Shown here: piece after piece, positions 35,934 to 44,511 of the stretch
Numbering within the stretch: position 1 is the first letter of the stretch
How the letters are laid out: every line of letters starts with the position of its first letter
Source: Bacteroides caecigallinarum
Lineage (GTDB): Bacteria; Bacteroidota; Bacteroidia; Bacteroidales; Bacteroidaceae
Length of the DNA: 56,055 nucleotides
NCBI RefSeq assembly: GCF_021531075.1
Contig: NZ_JADYTJ010000016.1
Coordinates: 1 to 56,055 of the forward strand
Direction of reading: 5' to 3'
Translations under genes and position numbers: made by a program
Notes under the pieces: model-generated
Seen by the model: the letters and a program-made list of their open reading frames with translations, nothing else
What the model was told of the DNA's origin: nothing
Database searches by the model: none

Positions 35934-37425
35934 TTTACTCGGAAGCATAGGACTTGATTATAATAAAATATTGGATGTATTATCGTACGACTCCAGTCAG
36001 CCGCTGATATTCAGCAGTGGTCTGTTTGTTTTTCTTTTTCTGGCTTTCAGTCTTGTATACGTGGCCTTACGAAAACAGACAACAGCCCGGCTGTTGTTCG
36101 TATCTGTATTTTCTTATTATTTTTACTATAAAAGTAGCGGATTTTACTTTTTTCTGCTTGGAATTGTAACTGTTACCGATTTCTGTATAGCCAGAATAAT
36201 GGAACATACTAAGGGTAATGTCAAGAGAAAAATGCTGGTCTTGCTAAGTCTCTTTGTAAATTTAGGGCTTTTGTGCTATTTCAAATACACCAATTTCTTT
36301 TATGAAATGCTTTCACCCCTATGGGGAGGCGATTTCAGCCCTTTGGATATATTCCTTCCTGTTGGAATATCCTTCTTCACATTCCAGTCTCTCAGTTACA
36401 CAATAGACGTATATCGTGGCGATTTAAAGCCGTTGCACAATCTTCTCGATTATGTGTTCTATGTATCTTTTTTCCCGCAACTCGTAGCTGGACCTATCGT
36501 TCGTGCACGCGATTTCATACCCCAAATACGCCAGCCATTGTTTGTCAGCAATGAAATGTTCGGCCAGGGAGTATTTTTCATCCTTAGCGGTCTTTTCAAG
36601 AAAGCAGTGATATCGGACTATATAAGTGTAAATTTCGTAGAACGTATCTTTGAAAATCCGTCACTATATTCCGGCATTGAGAACCTGTTTGGAGTGTACG
36701 GTTACGCTCTTCAGATTTATTGCGATTTTTCAGGCTATAGTGATATGGCCATAGGCCTTGCGTTGCTTTTGGGCTTTAGATTTCCTATAAACTTCAATTC
36801 TCCTTATAAGGCGGACAGTGTGACCGATTTCTGGCACAGGTGGCATATATCATTGTCTACGTGGCTTAGAGACTATTTGTACATATCGTTGGGAGGAAAC
36901 CGTAAAGGTAAGTTGCGCACTTACATCAATCTAATCCTTACCATGCTGCTTGGAGGCCTATGGCATGGTGCGTCATGGAACTTCATAGTCTGGGGCGGAT
37001 TACAAGGTGCTGCTCTTGCAGTTCATAAATTTTTCCGTAGTCTGCTGAAGAGAGATAAGAGCTATAGAAGTACGGGCATACGTAAGTTCTTTGCCGTAAT
37101 CATAACCTTCCATTTTGTATGTTTCTGCTGGATATTTTTCCGCAATACCACTTTCGAGGGCTCCATGTCAATGATAAACCAGATATTCACTTCTTTCCAT
37201 CCTGAACTATTCGGACAGCTTGTTAGTGGCTATTGGAAAGTATTCCTGCTAATGGTAGTAGGATTCCTGCTTCACTGGTGTCCGGACAGATGGCAGAATT
37301 CATGCTCCGATATGGTAGTAAGAATGCCGTTGCCTGTACAGGCCATATTGGTTATAGCATTGATATTTATTGTCATTCAGGTAAAGAGCAGCGATATTCA
37401 GCCATTTATATATTTCCAGTTCTGA
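35905..37425 (+). CDS. MBOAT-family O-acyltransferase (AlgI/DltB type)
   Basis: A 506-residue inner-membrane protein with about ten to twelve helices. It carries the MBOAT hallmarks: PVGISFFTFQSLSYTIDVYRG, the re-entrant YCDFSGYSDMAIG, FWHRWHISLSTWLRDYLYI, and the catalytic histidine in GGLWHGASWNF. These proteins pass an acetyl group across the membrane to periplasmic SGNH partners such as the two proteins encoded just upstream. An ATG at 35911 is an alternative start. A hairpin terminator follows. Confidence 0.95.
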   Translation: MIMLQQKFIDLLGSIGLDYNKILDVLSYDSSQPLIFSSGLFVFLFLAFSLVYVALRKQTTARLLFVSVFSYYFYYKSSGFYFFLLGIVTVTDFCIARIMEHTKGNVKRKMLVLLSLFVNLGLLCYFKYTNFFYEMLSPLWGGDFSPLDIFLPVGISFFTFQSLSYTIDVYRGDLKPLHNLLDYVFYVSFFPQLVAGPIVRARDFIPQIRQPLFVSNEMFGQGVFFILSGLFKKAVISDYISVNFVERIFENPSLYSGIENLFGVYGYALQIYCDFSGYSDMAIGLALLLGFRFPINFNSPYKADSVTDFWHRWHISLSTWLRDYLYISLGGNRKGKLRTYINLILTMLLGGLWHGASWNFIVWGGLQGAALAVHKFFRSLLKRDKSYRSTGIRKFFAVIITFHFVCFCWIFFRNTTFEGSMSMINQIFTSFHPELFGQLVSGYWKVFLLMVVGFLLHWCPDRWQNSCSDMVVRMPLPVQAILVIALIFIVIQVKSSDIQPFIYFQF

Positions 37426-37428
37426 CAA

Positions 37429-37478
37429 ACAGACAAGCGGAGCAAAATCCTGTTATGGAAATTGCTCCGCTTGTCTGT
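37429..37478. terminator. Convergent hairpin between the MBOAT gene and rfbB
   Basis: ACAGACAAGCGGAGCAA (37429-37445) pairs with TTGCTCCGCTTGTCTGT (37462-37478), a perfect 17-bp stem with a 16-base loop. T runs are weak on both sides, but its position between convergent stops supports termination. Confidence 0.75.
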
Positions 37479-37491
37479 CTATAATGTTTCG

Positions 37492-38631
37492 TTATCTGTT
37501 TTTATACATGTTTTCGTAATAATTCTGGTAGTCACCGCTTGTTACGTTTTTCACCCAATCCTGATTGTTCAGATACCATTCTATGGTTTTCACAATGCCA
37601 TCTTCAAACTTGGTTTCAGGTGTCCATCCCAGTTCTTCCGAAATCTTTGTTGGGTCAATGGCATATCGCTGGTCATGTCCCAATCTGTCTTTTACATACG
37701 AAATTAGCGATTCGTTAATCCAGTCTATAGATATTTCACCGTTTTCGTCAAGTTCCTTTTTCTTCAGTATTTTTCTTAACTCCGGTTTTTCCTCCATCAT
37801 CTGGTGAATGGTGCTGATAGTCAGTTTTACTATATCTATATTTTTCTTTTCGTTATGACCACCTACGTTGTATACTTCGCCGCATCTTCCTTTATTAACC
37901 ACCAGGTCAATAGCTTTGCAGTGGTCTTCCACATACAGCCAGTCTCTTACGTTCGAGCCGTCGCCATATACAGGAAGTCTTTTTCCCTCAAGAATGTTTT
38001 TGATGATAAGTGGTATAAGTTTTTCAGGGAAATGATATGGTCCGTAGTTGTTAGAGCATCTTGTTATTGTAACAGGCATTTTGTACGTATCGTGATATGC
38101 CATAACAATCATGTCAGCACTGGCTTTCGATGCGCTATATGGGCTATGCGGGCATAGTGGAGTAGTTTCGGTGAAATAACCGTCTTCTCCCAATGAACCG
38201 TAAACCTCGTCTGTAGACACCTGATGGAATCTTACGTCTTTTCTCCATGTAGGATATCCTGTTTCGTCTTTTCCTGTAACCCATGCACTTTTGGCTGCAT
38301 CCATAAGGTTTTGTGTACCCAATATGTTTGTTTGCAAGAACAGTTGAGGATTTTCTATACTACGGTCTACGTGGCTTTCTGCTGCAAAATTTACTATACA
38401 GTCAAATTTATAATCAGCAAACAGACGTTCTATCAATTCACTGTCGCAAATATTACCTCTTACGAAGAAGCAACGTTCATTGTCTATGTCGTTGGCTATT
38501 GTTGCAAGGTTTCCTGCATATGTCAAGGCATCTAGTATTACTACCTTAATATCATCATGTTTTTTCAAGATGTATTTTATGTAATTAGAACCAATGAATC
38601 CTGCTGCTCCTGTGACTAAATACGTTTTCAT
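37492..38631 (-). CDS. rfbB: dTDP-glucose 4,6-dehydratase
   Basis: Converts dTDP-glucose to dTDP-4-keto-6-deoxyglucose, an early step to dTDP-rhamnose and related sugars. The 379-residue protein has the NAD motif TGAAGFIGSNY at the N terminus, the TDEVYGSLG active-site segment and the SPYSASKASAD catalytic Tyr/Lys motif. It is slightly longer than many homologues because of an insertion near residues 280-320. No rfbA, rfbC or rfbD is nearby. It lies downstream of the phosphoesterase gene by 66 bases. Confidence 0.95.
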   Translation of the reverse strand: MKTYLVTGAAGFIGSNYIKYILKKHDDIKVVILDALTYAGNLATIANDIDNERCFFVRGNICDSELIERLFADYKFDCIVNFAAESHVDRSIENPQLFLQTNILGTQNLMDAAKSAWVTGKDETGYPTWRKDVRFHQVSTDEVYGSLGEDGYFTETTPLCPHSPYSASKASADMIVMAYHDTYKMPVTITRCSNNYGPYHFPEKLIPLIIKNILEGKRLPVYGDGSNVRDWLYVEDHCKAIDLVVNKGRCGEVYNVGGHNEKKNIDIVKLTISTIHQMMEEKPELRKILKKKELDENGEISIDWINESLISYVKDRLGHDQRYAIDPTKISEELGWTPETKFEDGIVKTIEWYLNNQDWVKNVTSGDYQNYYENMYKNR

Positions 38632-38697
38632 AAAAAGTGTTTATAATTCGAGTGCAAATTTGGGAAAGATTTCTTTAACAGACAAATATTTTAGGGA

Positions 38698-39189
38698 TTA
38701 ATCTTGCAGTTCTATAACCTCCAGGTCAGAAAATTTACCACAGTCAATATTGAATCTCACTAAAGTTCTTACTGTGTGAAATCCGTATTTCCCCGCTGCT
38801 CCCGGATTTATATGTAGCAGTTCATAATCTTTGTCGTACTTCACTTTCAGTATGTGCGAATGTCCGCATATCAGCAAATCGGGTGTGGCAGAACTTATTA
38901 TCTTTTTTACCTGCATATCGTACTTTCCGGGGTATCCTCCTATATGTTTTATCATTACATCAGCTCCCTCAAGTTCGAATCTGTTTATTTCCGGCAAAAT
39001 CTTGCGTATATCTTGTCCGTCAATGTTTCCATACACTCCTCTGAATGTCCTGAACTTCATAAGTCTGTCCAAGACATCCATCGAACCTATGTCGCCTGCA
39101 TGCCATATTTCGTCGCATTCTTCGAAATATTTCAGATACCTGTCGTCCCAATACCCATGTGTGTCCGACAATAGTCCTATTCTTTTCAT
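38698..39189 (-). CDS. YfcE/MJ0936-type metallophosphoesterase
   Basis: A 163-residue cytoplasmic enzyme with the full metal-ligand set of the calcineurin-like superfamily: LLSDTHGYW, IWHAGDIGS, GNIDGQD, DLLICGHSHIL and INPGAAG. Homologues hydrolyse phosphodiesters with Mn or Ni; the natural substrate is unknown. It starts 11 bases after the stop of the upstream protease-like gene and is likely co-transcribed with it. Confidence 0.93.
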   Translation of the reverse strand: MKRIGLLSDTHGYWDDRYLKYFEECDEIWHAGDIGSMDVLDRLMKFRTFRGVYGNIDGQDIRKILPEINRFELEGADVMIKHIGGYPGKYDMQVKKIISSATPDLLICGHSHILKVKYDKDYELLHINPGAAGKYGFHTVRTLVRFNIDCGKFSDLEVIELQD

Positions 39190-39200
39190 CCTTGTGGATA

Positions 39201-40148
39201 TTACTTCAGTAGTTCTGCTATTTTTGTCAGTATTTCCGGATTAGGGAGATCTTTTTTCTGAATAAGTAGATAAGCAAAGTTGTCTGCCAGTATTTCTTCA
39301 GGATTGATTATATATTGAGTGTTTTTTCCTATTTTTTCGTAGAAATCTTCAGCCTGCTCTATATCGTAAATCACGGTTTTTCCATCGTTTTGAACAGGTA
39401 TAAGATTGTCATTCAGTGGTATAAGTCCCACACTCAAATAGTCGGATAAGCTTTTTTCAGGCGAAAAAGGTATCTTGGAATATATAATCATCGAACATTT
39501 CTGCTTATTGCCGTTTATTGTAAATTCGGCATAGCTGTCGTAAAGTTCAATATCCGGATTTGATATTCTTTTTTCTATGATATCAATAGGGAAGAACAGT
39601 TCTCTTTCAGTGACATTGAAGCCTATTACAGAGTAAACAGATTTTTTGAATTCCTTATTGCTTCTTGTTAAAAGATGAAATATTTCATGAGCCAAAATAT
39701 ATTCCAATTCTTCATTTGTAGCTTCATTTATGTATTTTTCTCCCAGTGCAATCCAGTTCTTTCTTGTGTACGCAGCAACATTCATTTCCTCTTTCATTGA
39801 TGTTTTTACCAATATAACCTCCTGAGGATATTTTATTTTCAGTTTCTGCTTGTCTATTTTCGATTGTAATGACTTGAATGTAGCTGTAATTTTCTTTTTC
39901 TCCTCCTCGCTCCAGTTCAGGGTTTCGTTCATAGCCAGTCTTAGCAATTCTGATTTTCTACCGTCTTCTTTGCCAAGTCTGAGGTTTATGTCAAAACTGT
40001 TCAGTTTGTTTGTAAAGTTGTCAATGTCAGTAATAAGCATTTGTGCTTCTGCTCTTGTTGCAAATCGGAATGGAATTTTTTTCTGCGCAAATACATTTAT
40101 TGAAAGACAACATAATATTACGGATAAAAGCCAGTGCGATATTCTCAT
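39201..40148 (-). CDS. Secreted putative zinc metalloprotease (HEIFH), uncharacterised
   Basis: A 315-residue protein with a clear signal peptide (MRISHWLLSVILCCLSINVFA). It has a zincin helix ELEYILAHEIFHLLTR with His154, Glu155 and His158, and a distant acidic segment NPEEILADNFAYLL (about 282-295) that could give the third ligand Glu and the helix Asp, as in gluzincins. The N-terminal 120 residues are charged and helical. I cannot assign a MEROPS family with confidence. Its 3' neighbour is a phosphoesterase gene, which gives no clear functional clue. Confidence 0.72.
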   Translation of the reverse strand: MRISHWLLSVILCCLSINVFAQKKIPFRFATRAEAQMLITDIDNFTNKLNSFDINLRLGKEDGRKSELLRLAMNETLNWSEEEKKKITATFKSLQSKIDKQKLKIKYPQEVILVKTSMKEEMNVAAYTRKNWIALGEKYINEATNEELEYILAHEIFHLLTRSNKEFKKSVYSVIGFNVTERELFFPIDIIEKRISNPDIELYDSYAEFTINGNKQKCSMIIYSKIPFSPEKSLSDYLSVGLIPLNDNLIPVQNDGKTVIYDIEQAEDFYEKIGKNTQYIINPEEILADNFAYLLIQKKDLPNPEILTKIAELLK

Positions 40149-40211
40149 AACTTTGGTGTTTTGATGGTTATTGTGTTTTTGTTTATAATTTCACTGTAAA
40201 TTTAAACAAAA

Positions 40212-40292
40212 AAAGCCATCCATGATTATTCGGGTAAATCTTTTACGTTTTTTTTGTACAGATACGTAAAAGAAATCCGTATCATGGATGGC
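40212..40292 (-). terminator. Long recA terminator with nested stem
   Basis: GCCATCCATGAT (40215-40226) pairs with ATCATGGATGGC (40281-40292). An inner imperfect stem pairs TCTTTTACG with CGTAAAAGA. On the minus strand the outer stem is followed by a T run, so it ends the recA transcript. Confidence 0.85.
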
Positions 40293-40311
40293 CTTCTGTA
40301 TGAAAATCGTC

Positions 40312-41361
40312 TTATTCTTTATCTTTCAGTGCTGCAAAAATCTGCGCTTCCAGTTCTTCTGCCAGTTCAGGATTATCCTGTATGCATACTTTGGCTGCAT
40401 CACGTCCCTGGCCTAGTTTTGTGTCGTTGTAGCTGTACCATGAACCGCTTTTCTTGATAATTCCAAGTTCGGCGCCAAGGTCTATTATTTCGCCACTCTT
40501 TGATATACCTTCGCCAAACATAATGTCGAACTCAGCTTTACGGAAAGGAGGAGCAACCTTGTTCTTTACTACCTTTACTCTTACCTGGTTACCAATTATT
40601 TCTTCACCATCCTTGAGCTGTGTTGCACGGCGGATATCAAGTCTTACGGAAGCATAGAACTTAAGAGCATTACCACCTGTTGTAGTTTCAGGGTTACCGA
40701 ACATTACACCTATCTTTTCGCGCAACTGGTTGATAAAGATACATGTAGTGTTTGTTTTGTTGATGGTAGATGTAAGTTTTCTCAGTGCTTGCGACATAAG
40801 TCTTGCCTGCAGACCAACACGGTTGTCGCCCATATCGCCTTCTATTTCAGCTTTAGGAGTAAGAGCTGCAACTGAGTCGATGACAATGATGTCGATAGCC
40901 GACGAACGAATCAGCTGGTCGGCTATTTCAAGAGCCTGCTCGCCGTTGTCTGGCTGTGAGATAAGCAGATTGTCGATATCTACACCAAGTTTGGCAGCGT
41001 AGAAACGGTCGAAAGCGTGTTCTGCATCGATGAAAGCAGCTATACCGCCAGCTTTTTGAGCTTCAGCTATGGCATGTATTGCCAGAGTAGTCTTACCGGA
41101 TGATTCAGGACCATAGATTTCTATGATACGTCCTTTAGGATAACCTCCCACGCCAAGTGCAGCGTTAAGTCCTATCGAACCGCTTGGTATAACTTCAACT
41201 TCTTCCACATGGTCATCACCCATTTTCATGATTGATCCTTTTCCGAAGTTCTTTTCTATCTTGTCCATAGCAGCCTGCAGTGCCTTCAGTTTTTCCGAGT
41301 TGTTAGGTTTTGAAGGACTGTCAATACCACCTTCAAATTCCAGTTCGTCTTTTTTTGCCAT
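40312..41361 (-). CDS. recA: Recombinase RecA
   Basis: ATP-dependent strand-exchange protein for recombinational repair and SOS signalling. The 349 residues include the Walker A motif GPESSGKTT (84-92), the Walker B region [10 protein letters not shown], the L2 loop region [21 protein letters not shown] and a normal C-terminal tail ending in acidic and basic residues. It is 17 bases downstream of bcp and probably in the same transcript. I did not see an obvious SOS operator in the spacer. Confidence 0.99.
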   Translation of the reverse strand: MAKKDELEFEGGIDSPSKPNNSEKLKALQAAMDKIEKNFGKGSIMKMGDDHVEEVEVIPSGSIGLNAALGVGGYPKGRIIEIYGPESSGKTTLAIHAIAEAQKAGGIAAFIDAEHAFDRFYAAKLGVDIDNLLISQPDNGEQALEIADQLIRSSAIDIIVIDSVAALTPKAEIEGDMGDNRVGLQARLMSQALRKLTSTINKTNTTCIFINQLREKIGVMFGNPETTTGGNALKFYASVRLDIRRATQLKDGEEIIGNQVRVKVVKNKVAPPFRKAEFDIMFGEGISKSGEIIDLGAELGIIKKSGSWYSYNDTKLGQGRDAAKVCIQDNPELAEELEAQIFAALKDKE

Positions 41362-41378
41362 ATTTCTTATTTATTTTA

Positions 41379-41828
41379 TTATTTCAAAATCTGTGCAGCG
41401 TGGTCTTTTGTCTTCACTTCTTTAGGAGAAATGATTCTTTCAATCACACCTTCCTCGTTGATAATGAAAGTAGTACGGAACGTACCCATATACTTCTTTC
41501 CACACATGCTCTTTTCTCCCCAAACACCGAATTCCTGAACCAGTTTATGTTCTGTATCGGCAATGATGGTGAAAGGCAGACTGTTCTTATCAATGAATTT
41601 CTGGTGCGATTTTGCATCCTGTATGCTTGCACCTATTATTTCGTATCCTGCATTTTGCAGAGTTTCGTAGTTGTCGCGCAAATTGCATGCCTGTGCGGTA
41701 CATCCGCTAGTCATGTCTTTAGGATAGAAGTAAAGTACTACTTTCTTTCCTTTATAATTACTCAGGCGTATTTCTTCGCCTTTTTCGTTCAGTCCCAAAA
41801 AATCGGGTGCTTTGTCTCCTACATTCAT
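41379..41828 (-). CDS. bcp: Thioredoxin-dependent thiol peroxidase
   Basis: Reduces hydroperoxides with electrons from thioredoxin. The start at 41828 (MNVGDKAPDFLG) gives 149 residues, typical of Bcp/PrxQ; a longer open frame to 41909 runs into the palindrome and is not supported. The peroxidatic Cys43 and probable resolving Cys48 are in DMTSGCTAQACN. It sits directly ahead of recA, which links peroxide defence and DNA repair genes in one unit. Confidence 0.95.
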   Translation of the reverse strand: MNVGDKAPDFLGLNEKGEEIRLSNYKGKKVVLYFYPKDMTSGCTAQACNLRDNYETLQNAGYEIIGASIQDAKSHQKFIDKNSLPFTIIADTEHKLVQEFGVWGEKSMCGKKYMGTFRTTFIINEEGVIERIISPKEVKTKDHAAQILK

Positions 41829-42129
41829 AATATTAAGTCTTTTATTAGTTACCAAGTTTACAAGATGACAAGTTGACAAGGCTGTCCACGCTGATGGAAA
41901 CCTTGTCAACTCGTAACTGTAACCTTGTTATTACTTAAATTTCTAATGTAATAAAGTAATATCAGTCAACAAGTTGACTTAGAAGGTAAAGGTAAAATGT
42001 CAAACAGTATTATACAATTTATTTACTAACTATTGAACTTTACATACTGAAGACCACCTTTAGGTGGAATGATACCTTCTTTATTACTTTTATATCACAA
42101 GATTTGCACTTGCGAAACTTATGTTTTTA
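41829..42129. repeat. Intergenic region with second GTTGACAAGG palindrome
   Basis: This 301-base gap between bcp and the dehydrogenase gene holds no credible ORF. AGTTGACAAGG (41871-41881) pairs with CCTTGTCAACT (41901-41911). The right side CCTTGTCAACTCGT is identical to the maeB terminator arm at 24200-24213. Degenerate copies of the same words (CAAGTTTACAAGATGACAAG, AACCTTGTTA) flank it. A small stem CCACC-TTTA-GGTGG near 42054-42067 could end the upstream transcript. No consensus bcp promoter was found. Confidence 0.65.
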
Positions 42130-43323
42130 TTAAAGTTCCAAATCTCCGTCGAACACTTCATGCCAAGGCAATCCGTACATGTTCAATGCTTCCATAAATG
42201 GATCCGGATCAAATTCTTCCACGTTCCAAACTCCCGGACGTTTCCACAATCCTTTCAGGAACATCATAGCTCCAATCATTGCCGGAACACCTGTAGTGTA
42301 GCTTACTCCCTGCATACCTGTTTCCTTATAGGCTTCCTGATGAGAGCAGTTGTTGTAAACGTAGTATGTACGTTCTTTTCCGTCTTTCACACCACGTATG
42401 CGGCAACCGATAGATGTTTCACCCTCGTAGTTTTCGCCTAGATCCTGTGGATTAGGCAATACAGCTTTCAGGAATTGCAGAGGCACGATTTCCATTCCGT
42501 TGTAGTTGATAGGCTCGATGCTTGCCATACCTATGTTCTGTATCACTCTCAAGTGAGTCAGGTATTCCTGACCGAATGTCATCCAGAAACGTGCACGTTT
42601 GATGGTAGGGAAGTTCTTTACCAATGATTCAAGCTCTTCGTGATAAAGCAGGTATGAATCGCGCGGACCGATGTTTGGATAAGTCAAATCCTTGTGGAAT
42701 TCCAGAGGTTTTGTAGTTACCCATTTACCGTCTTCCCAGTAACGTCCGTTCTGAGTGATTTCGCGGATATTTATTTCAGGGTTGAAGTTTGTTGCAAAAG
42801 CCTTGTGGTGGTTTCCTGCGTTGCAGTCCACTATATCAAGATAGTGCATTTCGTCGAAATGATGTTTTGCTGCATATGCAGTATACACACCGCTCACTCC
42901 CGGGTCGAATCCACATCCGAGGATGGCAGTCAGACCTGCATCTTCGAAACGTTTCTTGTAAGCCCACTGCCAGCTATATTCGAAATGAGCTTCGTCTTTA
43001 GGCTCATAGTTGGCTGTATCAAGATAGTTCACACCAGCCTGCAAGCAAGCTTCCATGATGGTAAGATCCTGATAAGGAAGAGCTACGTTAATAACGATTT
43101 CGGGTTTAAAACTGTTGAATAAAGCCACCAGTTCGGCCACATTGTCTGCATCTACCTTAGCGGTTTTGATGTTTGGGTTACCGATTGCTTTTACAATCGC
43201 GTCACATTTTGACTGGGTGCGGCTAGCAATCATTACTTCTGTAAATACTTCAGGATGCTGAGCCACCTTGTGTGCAACAACGGTTCCTACACCGCCTGCA
43301 CCGATAATCAATACTTTACTCAT
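42130..43323 (-). CDS. Carboxynorspermidine dehydrogenase (saccharopine dehydrogenase family)
   Basis: A 397-residue enzyme with an N-terminal NADP-binding Rossmann fold (VLIIGAGGVGTVVAHKVAQ). It has the saccharopine-dehydrogenase core (YQDLTIMEACLQAGVNYLDTA, GCGFDPGVSGVYTAYA) and a C-terminal half typical of the carboxy(nor)spermidine dehydrogenase branch (YVYNNCSHQEAYKETGMQG, ATTGVPAMIGA-like segment). It joins aspartate semialdehyde to a diamine, making carboxyspermidine for spermidine synthesis, the usual route in Bacteroides. True lysine-pathway activity is less likely. The decarboxylase partner is not in the window. Confidence 0.88.
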   Translation of the reverse strand: MSKVLIIGAGGVGTVVAHKVAQHPEVFTEVMIASRTQSKCDAIVKAIGNPNIKTAKVDADNVAELVALFNSFKPEIVINVALPYQDLTIMEACLQAGVNYLDTANYEPKDEAHFEYSWQWAYKKRFEDAGLTAILGCGFDPGVSGVYTAYAAKHHFDEMHYLDIVDCNAGNHHKAFATNFNPEINIREITQNGRYWEDGKWVTTKPLEFHKDLTYPNIGPRDSYLLYHEELESLVKNFPTIKRARFWMTFGQEYLTHLRVIQNIGMASIEPINYNGMEIVPLQFLKAVLPNPQDLGENYEGETSIGCRIRGVKDGKERTYYVYNNCSHQEAYKETGMQGVSYTTGVPAMIGAMMFLKGLWKRPGVWNVEEFDPDPFMEALNMYGLPWHEVFDGDLEL

Positions 43324-43376
43324 TTAACTTATTAATGTGAAATTTTAATTCCCGGTAAACGTTACCGTTCAATATG

Positions 43377-43384
43377 CAAAGATA
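43377..43384 (-). promoter_or_regulatory. -7 box of the carboxynorspermidine dehydrogenase promoter
   Basis: Reads TATCTTTG on the minus strand, 54 bases before the ATG at 43323. A palindrome-like GGTAAACGTTACC (43354-43366) lies between it and the gene, in the predicted leader, and could be an operator or a small hairpin. Confidence 0.55.
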
Positions 43385-43467
43385 AGACTTTTTTCAAAAC
43401 TGCATGCAGTATTGCTTAAATATCACATTTTTTATATTAGAACAGAATAATGGATACTATTGTTTGT

Positions 43468-43475
43468 TACTTTTG
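43468..43475 (+). promoter_or_regulatory. -7 box of the META lipoprotein promoter
   Basis: TACTTTTG matches TAnnTTTG and is 64 bases before the ATG at 43539. It lies inside an upstream extension of the reading frame, which argues for the later start. Confidence 0.55.
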
Positions 43476-43538
43476 CGTGAACAATGGACTATTGCTTTTG
43501 TTATTGTAAGTAAGAAAAAACAAAAAAAGGGAAACAGT

Positions 43539-44324
43539 ATGAAGAAAACATTAATCAGTGCTGCCGCTTTCGTGGCAGTTGTATTATCATCATGTGGAAC
43601 AACAGGCAAATCTGTAGATATAGCAGGCGAATGGAATGTTGTATCAGTTGAAGGCCAGGAAGTAAAAGGCAATCCTTATATAGGCTTTGATATGGAAGAA
43701 GGACGTTTGTACGGCAATGCCGGATGCAACCGTATTATGGGTGGTGTAGAGTTGGACTCTATCAATCCGGGTAAGATAGGTTTCACTGGAGTAGCATCTA
43801 CACGTATGATGTGTCCTGACATGGAAACCGAACAGAAAGTTCTTGAGGCTTTGCACGAAGTGGCAGGATATAAGGCTTCGGCTACTGGGGTTGAACTGAC
43901 AGACAAAGACGGTAATGTAGTTATGTCGCTCGAGAAGAGAGAAGCACCAGCTGTGTCGGTGAATGACATTAATGGCAAATGGAATATAACCAGAGTGGAA
44001 GGTTGGGATGTCGAAGTAGCCGACAAGGTTCCGTTCCTTTCATTTAATGTTGCCGAAAATGCAGTACATGGCAATGGAGGATGCAATATTATCAACGGTT
44101 CATTCTCTCAGGAGGATGGCAATGCTTCATCTTTGAAGTTCGGTCAGATGATTTCTACTATGATGGCAGGTCCTGGAATGGAGACAGAACGCAAGGTTCT
44201 TGCTGCAATGAATAAAGTTGTTTCATTCGTTTTGAACGAGGACGGAACATTGTCGCTTATGGATGCCGGCAATACTGAAGTCCTACAGTTGGTCAAGAGC
44301 GAAAACGAAACAGTGTCAGAATAA
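43539..44324 (+). CDS. Lipoprotein with two META (HslJ-like) domains
   Basis: The start at 43539 follows a purine-rich site (AAAAAAAGGGAAAC) and gives 261 residues with a lipobox VVLSSC. Two tandem META domains follow, about 28-120 and 145-245. Each has the family pattern: IAGEWNVVSVEGQEV with GNAGCNRIMGG, and INGKWNITRVEGWDV with GNGGCNIINGS, then a TRMMCPDMETE-type helix that reads STMMAGPGMETE in the second copy. The META domain occurs in HslJ and secreted virulence-linked proteins; its molecular role is unknown. The gene stands alone. Confidence 0.92.
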   Translation: MKKTLISAAAFVAVVLSSCGTTGKSVDIAGEWNVVSVEGQEVKGNPYIGFDMEEGRLYGNAGCNRIMGGVELDSINPGKIGFTGVASTRMMCPDMETEQKVLEALHEVAGYKASATGVELTDKDGNVVMSLEKREAPAVSVNDINGKWNITRVEGWDVEVADKVPFLSFNVAENAVHGNGGCNIINGSFSQEDGNASSLKFGQMISTMMAGPGMETERKVLAAMNKVVSFVLNEDGTLSLMDAGNTEVLQLVKSENETVSE

Positions 44325-44341
44325 GGTTTGAAACAACTAAA

Positions 44342-44429
44342 AAAAACGCGGGCAAATTTAAGGTAAAATTTGCCCGCGTTTTACTTTAAATTTGCCCGCG
44401 TTTTACTTTAAATTTGCCCGCGTTTTTTT
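44342..44429. repeat. Tandem GGGCAAATTT palindrome array
   Basis: One left-arm copy (AAAACGCGGGCAAATTT, 44343-44359) is followed by three direct copies of its reverse complement, AAATTTGCCCGCGTTTT, starting at 44366, 44388 and 44410, with a 22-base period and ACTTT spacers. The left arm can pair with any of the three, giving alternative hairpins of increasing loop size. It lies between the convergent META and nadD genes and has T runs, so it can terminate both. The GGGCAAATTT core is shared with the palindrome at 8821. Confidence 0.88.
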
Positions 44430-44511
44430 ATGCTTTGCTTAGCGGTTAAAGTGTACTGAATTTAGTTGTCAGTTTGTGTTTTAATTCCTGACCAAGTTGA
44501 CTGGTTTATAT

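Noticed and set aside
41829..41909. N-terminal extension of bcp to 41909
   Set aside because: It would be encoded by the intergenic palindrome; the Bcp fold begins at MNVGDKAPDF.
44342..44429. Short regularly spaced repeats that might be a CRISPR array
   Set aside because: The 17-base repeats are separated by a constant 5-base spacer, one copy is inverted, and no cas gene is present; it is a palindromic intergenic array.
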